Part shown: in pieces, positions 9,232-16,497 of the stretch
Layout of the letters: every line of letters starts with the position of its first letter
How positions within the stretch are numbered: position 1 is the stretch's first letter
Source: DAHUXT01 sp036273675
GTDB lineage: Bacteria; Chloroflexota; Ktedonobacteria; Ktedonobacterales; JADMIN01
Length of the DNA stretch: 64,000 bases
Direction of reading: 5' to 3'
Assembly: GCA_036273675.1 (NCBI GenBank)
Contig: DASUHD010000001.1
Span: forward strand, 27,652 to 91,651
The notes under the pieces: generated by a model
Database searches by the model: none
What the model was told of the DNA's origin: nothing
What the model saw: the letters and a program-made list of their open reading frames with translations, nothing else
Position numbers and translations under genes: made by a program

Positions 9232-10632
9232 ATGGCAACATCCTCAACCACAGGACAGCAAACGCTGGATCGCGGACAACTCGATGCGCTGCGGAGCAAG
9301 ATCCGTGGCGAAATTATTCTGCCGGATGACGCCGCCTATGATGAGGCGCGGCATGTCTTCAACGCGATGATCGATCGCCATCCGGCGGTCATCGTGCGCT
9401 GCAACGATGTCGCCGATGTCATCAGCGCGGTCAATTTCGGGCGCCAAGCACAGCTCAACGTCTCGGTGCGCGGCGGCAGCCACAACGTCACCGGATTCGC
9501 GGTGAATGATGGTGGATTGGTGATTGACCTCTCGCACATGCGCAGTGTCTGGGTCGATCTTGAGCAGCGTATCGCCCGCATCGAGGGCGGCGCGACCTGG
9601 GGCGATGTCGATCACGCGACGCATGCCTTTGGCCTGGCGGCGCCCGCGGGCATTATCTCCACCACGGGCGTGGGCCTGCTGCTGGGCGGCGGCATCGGCT
9701 ACCTCACCCGCCCATATGGCCTGAGCTGCGACAACCTGCTCTCGGCGGATATCGTGCTGGCCAACGGAACGCTGGTGACAGCCAGCCCCGACCACAACCC
9801 TGATCTGTTCTGGGCGCTGCGTGGCGGCGGCGGCAACTTCGGCGTGGTCACCTCGCTCACACTGCAACTGCACCCGGTGGACACCGTCATCGGCGGGCCG
9901 ATCCTCTACCCCATCGAAAAGTGCCGCGAGGCGTTGCAGCTCTTCCGTGAGACGATGGCTTCCACGCCCGAAGACTTCAACGCGTTCTTCGCGTTCCTGA
10001 TCGTGCCTGACGTACCCGCCTTCCCGGAAGCGCTTCGTAACCAGCGTGTCTGCGGCATCGTCGTCTGCTATACTGGCCCCCAGGAGCAGGCGGAAGGGTT
10101 GCTCAAGCCGCTACGGGACTTCGGGCCTGCGCTGGATGCTATCGGGCCACTACCCCTGCCGATGCTGAATAGCATGTTCGACTTTACGATGCCGGTCGGC
10201 AAGCTCCATCACTATTGGAAAGCTGACTACATCAATGAACTGAGCGACGCCGCCATCGATGTCCATGCCCAATTCGGGCCGCAGACGCCCTACGGCTCCT
10301 CGGCCATGCACATCTATTCCACTGGCGGCGCAGCACAACGGGTCAAGCCTGACGAGACCGCCTACAGCTACCGTGACGCCAACTTCGTGCATATCATCCT
10401 GGCGGCGGGCGAAGATCCCGCCGACACGCCACGCGGCAGGCAGTGGGTGCGTGACTACTGGGAGGCGCTGCATCCCCTCTCGGCGGGCGGGGCATACGTC
10501 AACTTCCTGATGGATGAAGGCGACGAGCGTATCCGCGCGACCTACCGCGATAACTACGACCGCCTGGTAGCTGTCAAGCGCCAGTATGACCCAACCAATC
10601 TTTTCAACCAGAACCAGAACATCCGGCCTTGA
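9232..10632 (+). CDS. FAD-binding oxidoreductase, berberine-bridge (BBE) type
   Basis: A 466-residue flavoprotein with an N-terminal PCMH/FAD_binding_4 domain (about 45-220) and the C-terminal BBE segment (RQYDPTNLFNQNQNI at the very end). RGGSHN at 80-85 carries His84, the expected site for covalent attachment of FAD. The second covalent site found in bicovalent members, a Cys in the GxCPxVG loop, is missing: the loop here is GIISTTGVG. The enzyme is therefore probably mono-covalent, like 6-hydroxynicotine oxidase. Family members oxidise sugars, alkaloids or phenols and pass electrons to oxygen. The ATG at 9232 has GGAGGGAGGAG upstream; a GTG at 9190 would add 14 residues but has a worse ribosome site. 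Substrate unknown. Confidence 0.85.
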   Translation: MATSSTTGQQTLDRGQLDALRSKIRGEIILPDDAAYDEARHVFNAMIDRHPAVIVRCNDVADVISAVNFGRQAQLNVSVRGGSHNVTGFAVNDGGLVIDLSHMRSVWVDLEQRIARIEGGATWGDVDHATHAFGLAAPAGIISTTGVGLLLGGGIGYLTRPYGLSCDNLLSADIVLANGTLVTASPDHNPDLFWALRGGGGNFGVVTSLTLQLHPVDTVIGGPILYPIEKCREALQLFRETMASTPEDFNAFFAFLIVPDVPAFPEALRNQRVCGIVVCYTGPQEQAEGLLKPLRDFGPALDAIGPLPLPMLNSMFDFTMPVGKLHHYWKADYINELSDAAIDVHAQFGPQTPYGSSAMHIYSTGGAAQRVKPDETAYSYRDANFVHIILAAGEDPADTPRGRQWVRDYWEALHPLSAGGAYVNFLMDEGDERIRATYRDNYDRLVAVKRQYDPTNLFNQNQNIRP

Positions 10633-10650
10633 TTGACAGAGGTCTCACCC

Positions 10651-10680
10651 TAACCCCCTCTCCCACAGGAGAGGGGGTTA
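10651..10680. terminator. Perfect palindromic hairpin after the oxidase gene
   Basis: TAACCCCCTCTCC-type and GAGAGGGGGTTA-type arms (10651-10662 and 10669-10680) form a 12-bp stem with a six-base loop, 18 bases after the stop codon. There is no T-run. Stems of this composition are common dispersed intergenic repeats in high-GC genomes, so it may be a repeat used as a terminator. Confidence 0.55.
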
Positions 10681-10783
10681 TCTATGCGCTCGCCTGCCCG
10701 GCTGTTGTATGCTGCACCCAAACCATTTGGCGTCCAGGTGTTGGACGCCCCACCGTGAGGACATCAGCCGGGGAGGGAAGATC

Positions 10784-11671
10784 GTGGAAATTCTGCGCAC
10801 GCCCGATGAGCGCTTCGCCAACCTGCCAGATTATCCATTCGCGCCGCACTATATCGAAGTCGATGGCGTCCGTATTCACTATCTGGACGAAGGGCCAGCG
10901 GACGCCGCGCCGGTGCTGTTGATGCATGGCGAGCCTTCGTGGTCGTTTCTCTACCGCAAGATGATCCCGCCACTCACCGCCGCTGGCCGTCGAGTCATCG
11001 CGCCCGATCTCGTTGGCTTCGGGCGCTCCGATAAGCCCTCTGCGCGTGAGGACTACACCTACCAGCGGCATGTAGACTGGATGACTGGGCTGCTCACCGG
11101 ACTGGACCTGAGCGACGTAACGCTCTTCGGCCAGGATTGGGGCGGGCTGATTGGCCTGCGGCTGGCGGCGGAAAACGAGGAACGCTTCGCCCGAATCATC
11201 GCGGCGAATACCTTCCTGCCGACGGGTGACATCCCACCGGGACGCGCCTTCCTCCGCTGGCAGCAGCTATCGCAGGAGACGCCAGACTTTCGCGCGGGCG
11301 AGATCGTGAAGGGCGGGTGCAAGAGCGAGCTACCAGACGCGGTGGTTGCCGCCTACGATGCGCCATTTCCCGACGAGCGCTATCTAGCGGGCGCGCGCCA
11401 GTTCCCGATGATCGTACCCATCTCGCCAGACGATCCCGCCGCCCCAGCCAATCGCGCGGCGTGGGAGGCGCTTCGGCGCTGGCAGAAGCCATTTCTCTGT
11501 ACGTTTAGCGACCGCGATCCGATCACCCGTGGCGGGGCGCGCTACTTCCAGGAGGCCGTGCCGGGCGCGCAGGGCCAGCCCCACACGACGATCACGGGCG
11601 CGGGTCATTTTCTCCAGGAAGATCGCGGCGAAGACCTGGCGCAAGTTATCGTCGGCTTCCTGGCGCGATAG
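10784..11671 (+). CDS. Haloalkane dehalogenase, subfamily I
   Basis: A 295-residue alpha/beta hydrolase that closely follows DhlA-type haloalkane dehalogenases from its start (ILRTPDERFANLPDYPF). The oxyanion motif HGEPSWSFLYR is at 48-58, the nucleophile elbow GQDWGG gives Asp118 with halide-binding Trp119, a later acid lies in SDRDP (Asp243/245), and the catalytic His is 275 in GAGHFLQED. Such enzymes split carbon-halogen bonds in the cytoplasm with water and need no cofactor. Glu50 in HGEP, in place of the HGNP of other subfamilies, supports subfamily I. I chose the GTG at 10784 because GGGAGGGA precedes it and the protein then begins where the family begins. Natural substrates cannot be inferred; some relatives act on epoxides or have unknown roles. 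Confidence 0.85.
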   Translation: MEILRTPDERFANLPDYPFAPHYIEVDGVRIHYLDEGPADAAPVLLMHGEPSWSFLYRKMIPPLTAAGRRVIAPDLVGFGRSDKPSAREDYTYQRHVDWMTGLLTGLDLSDVTLFGQDWGGLIGLRLAAENEERFARIIAANTFLPTGDIPPGRAFLRWQQLSQETPDFRAGEIVKGGCKSELPDAVVAAYDAPFPDERYLAGARQFPMIVPISPDDPAAPANRAAWEALRRWQKPFLCTFSDRDPITRGGARYFQEAVPGAQGQPHTTITGAGHFLQEDRGEDLAQVIVGFLAR

Positions 11672-11800
11672 AGAGACGCGAATCGAGCATCATATCTTGC
11701 GGCCATGGATGACATCGGTATAGACTGACGCGGAGATACCCATCGATTGATAGAGTGAGAGTGCGGCGACACCCGCATGAGGTAAGAAACGGCGTAGCGC

Positions 11801-14263
11801 ATGATCGATCTGCCCGTGCCACTGACGAGCTTCATCGGACGCGAACGCGACCAGGGCGCCGTGCGCGACCTGCTGGCTGAATCGCGGCTGGTGACATTGG
11901 TAGGGCCGGGCGGCTGCGGCAAGACACGCCTGGCTCTACAGATGGCGCACGATCTGGCAGCCGCGGGCGACGATAGCATCTGCTGGGTGGACCTCGCGCC
12001 ACTCGCCGATCCCGCGCTCGTCGCGCAGACAGTGGCCGCGTCACTGGGTATCGCCGAGCAACCTGATACTCCCATTGCCCAGACGCTCTGCGAAGGGTTG
12101 CGTGCTCGTTCCGTTCTGCTTATCCTCGATAATTGCGAGCATCTCATCGCCGCCTGCGCGAATTTGGCAGAACAGGCGCTGCAATCGTGTCCGCATGTCC
12201 GCGTTCTCATTACCAGTCGTGAGGCGCTCAACGTGGCCGGAGAGATGATCTGGCCTGTGACCGGGCTTGCTCTGCCCGACGCCTTTCTTCTGCCGTCGCT
12301 CGATGGACTGTTGGAGTATGAAGCTGTCCGGTTATTCGTGGCACGCGCCGTCGCCGTACAACCCACTTTCACGCCACTGCAGGACGACCTGTTACCCCTC
12401 ACGCACATCTGCCTCCGCCTGGATGGCATCCCACTGGCTATCGAACTGGCGGCTGCGCGAGTGCGCGTTCTCTCGCTAGGGGAGATTGACGAACGGCTGG
12501 ACGACGCCACCAGACTGCTCACCAGTGGCAGCCGGAAAGCGTCGCCACACCAGCGGACATTGCGCGCCTCACTGGACTGGAGCTATAACCTCCTGACACC
12601 AGACGAGCGGACATTTTTGCGCTGCCTCTCCGTCTTCGCCGCCAGTTGGGATCTGCCAGCAGCGGAGCTTGTCACTGTGGGCGTTATTAGCCCGTCAGCC
12701 GATCCGCTCGACCTGCTCGCGCGGCTGATCGAGAAGTCGCTCGTACTCCGGCTCGAAGGGTCCGGAGGAACGCGCTACCGGCTGCAGGAGGTCGTACGAC
12801 AATACGCCTGGAGTCTGGTCGTAGACCTCGATGAAGAAGAGATGCTGCGCGCGCGGCGCCGCTCATGGTGTCTGGCGCTGGTCGAACAGGCGTCAACCGC
12901 TCTGGTCAGCCCCGACCCGTCTGCCTGGCTGGATCGCCTGGAGATGGCGCATGATGATATCCGCGCGGCGCTCCGCTGGTCGCTGCTGCGTAACGAGGGC
13001 GAAGTCGCACTGGACCTGGCGGCGCCTATCTGGCGTTTCTGGCTCTTTCGCGGCTATCTGAGCGAGGGACGACGCTGGCTGGAAGAGGCGCTCGCCGCCA
13101 CAGGCGCAGATGGCATAACACCCAGTCGGGCTGAGGCCGCCCTCGGCGCTGGCGTGCTTGCGAATTTTCAGGCCGACTACGATCGCGCACGTGAACTCTG
13201 TGAGATGTGCATCGAGTACTCAACAACGCTGGCAGACCGCCGGAGGGTAGGCTTCGGGCTATTGACCCTGGCGAACGTGAAGAGCGAGATGGGCGATTAT
13301 GAGGTCGCAGCGCGCACGTATGAGGAATCGCTGGCCGCGCTCCGCGACCAGAACGACCATCGCGCGACCGCCATGGCGCTCGGCGAGCTATCTCTTGCGC
13401 TGCTCTACCTGGGTGAAGCTGACCGTGCCGAGGACGCCTCTCAGGAGAGCATTGCCATGTATCACCTGACGAATAACAGGCAGGGTCTGGCAGGCTCGCT
13501 GACCGATCTCGCCATCATCCTATTGGCCCGACAGGAATACGAGCGGGCCTATGAGCTATGCGCAGAAAGCCTCGCCATACGCCGCGCGCTCGGCGATAAG
13601 GGCGGATGCGCCCACACGCTGATGGTGCTGGCCTGGGTGGCGACCGCACAAGGGAAGCTCCCTCAGGCTATCATCGCCTGTAAGGAGAGTCTGGCGATAC
13701 GCGAAGCGACGGGAGACCGAAAAGGAATCGCTCAGGCGCTCGAGGGGCTGGCGCGCATCGCGAATATCGCTGGCGATCCGACCGGCGCGGTGCGACTGCT
13801 GTCAGCCGCCAGTCGCCTGCGCGCCGGCGCTGGTTCGCTGCCAGCGCCAACCGAGCGCGCCGAAATCGAGCGGGTGGCCGCGCAACTTCGCTCCCAGCTG
13901 GGCGAGAGCGCCTTTGACTCGGCCTGGTCAGAGGGGACGGCGGCGTCATCTCAGCGAACCATGGACGAGGCACGCACATTCAATATATTCGACGCAGCCG
14001 ATCCGCCAGGCGCTCCGGATGCGCCAGACACGGCAGCAGTGAAGCCAGGGAGCACACAGGTGGCGGACACCTTCGGCCTGACCGCGCGCGAGCGTGAGGT
14101 GTTGCAACTCGTGACTCAGGGGCTTACCTACGCCCAGATGGCCGAACAGCTCATCATCAGCCCTCGCACTGTTGATACCCATTTGCGCTCGATCTACGGC
14201 AAACTGGGAGTGACCTCACGCAGCGCCGCCACACGTGTCGCACTGGAAAATCGCCTCATCTAG
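11801..14263 (+). CDS. LuxR-family regulator with NB-ARC-like ATPase and TPR repeats
   Basis: An 820-residue regulator of the second large type: N-terminal PLTSFIGRERD motif, P-loop GPGGCGKTRL near residue 35, LLILDNCEH Walker B near 107 and the sensor ITSREAL near 140, as in the AfsR/NB-ARC STAND ATPases. Tetratricopeptide-like repeats fill about 430-690 (with repeating YERAYELCAESLAIRR-type units). The C-terminal LuxR helix-turn-helix is about 755-815 (LTAREREVLQLVTQG, then SPRTVDTHLRSIYGKLG). It acts in the cytoplasm as an ATP-controlled switch. A Pro/Asp-rich linker of about 40 residues precedes the HTH. It has only a weak ribosome site. It lies 129 bases after the dehalogenase gene on the same strand, and may control that gene or the group upstream. 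Confidence 0.88.
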   Translation: MIDLPVPLTSFIGRERDQGAVRDLLAESRLVTLVGPGGCGKTRLALQMAHDLAAAGDDSICWVDLAPLADPALVAQTVAASLGIAEQPDTPIAQTLCEGLRARSVLLILDNCEHLIAACANLAEQALQSCPHVRVLITSREALNVAGEMIWPVTGLALPDAFLLPSLDGLLEYEAVRLFVARAVAVQPTFTPLQDDLLPLTHICLRLDGIPLAIELAAARVRVLSLGEIDERLDDATRLLTSGSRKASPHQRTLRASLDWSYNLLTPDERTFLRCLSVFAASWDLPAAELVTVGVISPSADPLDLLARLIEKSLVLRLEGSGGTRYRLQEVVRQYAWSLVVDLDEEEMLRARRRSWCLALVEQASTALVSPDPSAWLDRLEMAHDDIRAALRWSLLRNEGEVALDLAAPIWRFWLFRGYLSEGRRWLEEALAATGADGITPSRAEAALGAGVLANFQADYDRARELCEMCIEYSTTLADRRRVGFGLLTLANVKSEMGDYEVAARTYEESLAALRDQNDHRATAMALGELSLALLYLGEADRAEDASQESIAMYHLTNNRQGLAGSLTDLAIILLARQEYERAYELCAESLAIRRALGDKGGCAHTLMVLAWVATAQGKLPQAIIACKESLAIREATGDRKGIAQALEGLARIANIAGDPTGAVRLLSAASRLRAGAGSLPAPTERAEIERVAAQLRSQLGESAFDSAWSEGTAASSQRTMDEARTFNIFDAADPPGAPDAPDTAAVKPGSTQVADTFGLTAREREVLQLVTQGLTYAQMAEQLIISPRTVDTHLRSIYGKLGVTSRSAATRVALENRLI

Positions 14264-14287
14264 CATGGCAGTGAGGAAAGTTCCCTA

Positions 14288-14319
14288 GGGAAGCATCAGG
14301 GAAGCATCAGGGAAGCATC
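14288..14319. repeat. 11-bp tandem repeat, three copies
   Basis: GGGAAGCATCA is repeated at 14288, 14299 and 14310 (the last copy ends in G). The array begins 25 bases after the LuxR regulator stop. It has the same period as the array at 4695 but a different sequence. Confidence 0.8.
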
Positions 14320-14513
14320 GCCAGAACCAGGACACAAAATAGCGAGTTCGCGTGATGTGGCTACTCCCCTCTATCAGTACACTTATCCTCAGTGGTCCGA
14401 CCGTACAATCCAGTGACGACAACCCTCTGTCGTGCAGGGTATCACATGGGCCACTAGGCTTCCGTAGCGCCCACGTGTGCGCTCACCACTGGGTCTGGAA
14501 GGGGAAAGAAGCG

Positions 14514-14786
14514 ATGGCTACAACGGTCGTTCTGCATCATGTCAAAGACTATCAGGCATGGCGCAAGGTCTACGATGAAGTCGGTCCACTGCAACGAGAA
14601 GGCGGCGTGATCGCCGAAAGCGTGTACCAGGCAAAAGGGGATCCCAATAACGTTCTGGTGCTCCACCGCTTCGCAACCATGCAGGCAGCGGAGGCGTTCT
14701 TCGCCAATCCACAGCTGCTCGACGCCCTGCAGCAGGCGGGCGTGGAGGGGCAGCCTCGTATCGAGTTCTACGAGGAAGCGCGATAA
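14514..14786 (+). CDS. Small alpha/beta-barrel protein (ABM/cyclase-like)
   Basis: A 90-residue protein: strand MATTVVLHHVKDYQAWRKVYDEV, a helix, strand ESVYQAKGDPNNVLVLHRF, helix MQAAEAFFANPQLLDALQQAG, and a last strand PRIEFYEEA. This is the ferredoxin-like barrel of ABM and related proteins; the strand-to-strand motif NVLVLHRFATMQAAEAFF is typical. It probably works as a dimer with a small pocket. I chose the ATG at 14514 because GGGGAAAG lies nine bases before it and the fold begins there. It stands alone after a regulator gene and is followed by a convergent gene. Function and ligand unknown. Confidence 0.65.
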   Translation: MATTVVLHHVKDYQAWRKVYDEVGPLQREGGVIAESVYQAKGDPNNVLVLHRFATMQAAEAFFANPQLLDALQQAGVEGQPRIEFYEEAR

Positions 14787-14905
14787 GCGCGCGTTGAGCC
14801 TGCCAGTATGTCGCTATCGCCATCCGTGGCCAGGCGTCGATCACACGGCGCTTTCCACCCAATTGGTCGCGGGTGGCGTGGCATACTGGCAGGTTCTTTG
14901 GCTAC

Positions 14906-16201
14906 CTAGACCTGCGGCGTCGCGCGCGATTGGTCAGTGTCCGACGCGTCGCGCGCCGCGCCACCATCTCCACTCGTCCCACTCGCGCCACCATCTCCCG
15001 GCGAGCCATCGATAGGGGGCCGGTCCTCTGGCTCCGTCGCGACGGGAACAACGGCGACATCATAGGAGACCGTCGAGCCGGTAGGGAACTGCTCGGGGTG
15101 GGAAAGCTTCCACTCGCGCCAGAAGGTGACCGTCACCGCCTGGGCCACACCAGCAATCGGCGCGGCAAAGAGCGCGCCCCAGAGACCAAACAGTTCCGCG
15201 CCTGCGATCAGCGCGATGATCGAGATGGCGGGATGCAATCCAATGGCGGAGCCGACGATGCGCGGGCCGACGACATCACCTTCGATAACGTGGATGATGA
15301 CGAAGACGGCCAGCACGATCAACGCCGTGACAACTCCCTGCGTCAGCGCCACCAGCACACAGGCCGCGCCGGAGATCAGCACACCCAGGAACGGAATAAA
15401 CTCCAGCACGAAAGCCATGAAACCCAGTAATATGGCATACGGAATCTGCAGCACGTACATGCTGGCGCCAACCAACACCCCCACCAGCGCCGAAAGCGTC
15501 AGTTGGCCGCGAATATAGCCGCCGATCACGCGGTTGGTGGTGTCAAGCACGAAGACGGCGCGCGGCCGTACTCGCATCGGCAGGCCGGAGCGCAGCCAGA
15601 GTCCCACTCGCGGCGCGTTGGCGACGAAATAGACGCTGATGATGAGCGTCACGATGATATTGATCAGCCCGCCCGCTACCCCGGTGACAACGGGAACCAG
15701 ATCTCTGGCGACCCCTGTGGCCTGACCAATGAGGGTATTGCGGAAATCGCGAAGCTGCTGGTCGGTGATTCCCAGATGATGTTGCAGGTCAACCAGCGCC
15801 GCGTTGCTGCTGGAGCCCGGCGTCAGGAGCAACCCGATACGGTCACTGAGCGGGCCGGCCTGCTGGATTGCGGTATCTACGATGACGCTAACCAACAGCA
15901 ACAGCAACCCCACGAAGACGAGATAGACGATAGCAATTGCGAGGGGTAAGGGCAGCCAGCGCCGCAGCAGGGAGATCACCGGAGCAAGCGCGTAGGCAAT
16001 CAGCGCCGCAATCGCCAACACCAGCAGCGTGCCGATGATATGGCCCGCCGCCCAGAAGGCGACGAAGATCACCAGCGCCCAGCCGAGGATGGCGAGGGGG
16101 ATATCGCGCGCGCGCGCCCAATTGGTCCCCTGGTCCTCACCCTGGCCCACACCCTGCGCGCTCTCAACGACGGCCATGCTACGTTTTGGGTCATCCGACA
16201 T
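14906..16201 (-). CDS. AI-2E family (PerM-like) membrane transporter
   Basis: A 431-residue protein with about eight hydrophobic spans arranged as in the AI-2E/PerM family: two spans at about 30-75, one near 90-115, a hydrophilic loop (about 115-185), then five spans to about 375. The region from GGYIRGQLTLSALVGVL to LGFMAFVLEFIPFLGVLISG and the segment IHVIEGDVVGPRIVGSAIGLHP are typical family blocks. Members export small molecules or exchange Na+ for H+; the substrate here is not known. The C-terminal 45 residues are Gly/Asp/Ser-rich and disordered. The ATG at 16201 follows an AGAGGA site; a start 13 codons earlier is less likely. It is transcribed away from gyrA. Confidence 0.85.
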   Translation of the reverse strand: MSDDPKRSMAVVESAQGVGQGEDQGTNWARARDIPLAILGWALVIFVAFWAAGHIIGTLLVLAIAALIAYALAPVISLLRRWLPLPLAIAIVYLVFVGLLLLLVSVIVDTAIQQAGPLSDRIGLLLTPGSSSNAALVDLQHHLGITDQQLRDFRNTLIGQATGVARDLVPVVTGVAGGLINIIVTLIISVYFVANAPRVGLWLRSGLPMRVRPRAVFVLDTTNRVIGGYIRGQLTLSALVGVLVGASMYVLQIPYAILLGFMAFVLEFIPFLGVLISGAACVLVALTQGVVTALIVLAVFVIIHVIEGDVVGPRIVGSAIGLHPAISIIALIAGAELFGLWGALFAAPIAGVAQAVTVTFWREWKLSHPEQFPTGSTVSYDVAVVPVATEPEDRPPIDGSPGDGGASGTSGDGGAARDASDTDQSRATPQV

Positions 16202-16292
16202 GCTCGACCATCCTCTTCTTACTGGCGTCGCGCTACACATTCCGCGATAGCTGAAAAGTCAGATATGAAGCGGTCTCAAGGCCCATATATGG

Positions 16293-16298
16293 TATAAT
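16293..16298 (+). promoter_or_regulatory. Possible -10 element of the gyrA promoter
   Basis: A perfect TATAAT hexamer lies 199 bases before the gyrA start, in an AT-rich patch. No good -35 hexamer is found at 16-18 bases, so the call is weak. Confidence 0.35.
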
Positions 16299-16497
16299 GA
16301 ACAAGATACGTTCCACGCTGACACTCCGTTCAGGGAGAGTCGATTTGGGCCAGCTTTTCTCCACACTCGGAGCGTATTTTCGCTGGTCATCGGAACGTTG
16401 CGTTGTGTCCATTTTACCGCCTCCGCGGAAGAATAGATGACTAAAGTGCGTTAAAGCAGTGGATAATCCATCTGTTGTTGGGAGGTCAGTTAGTTCT

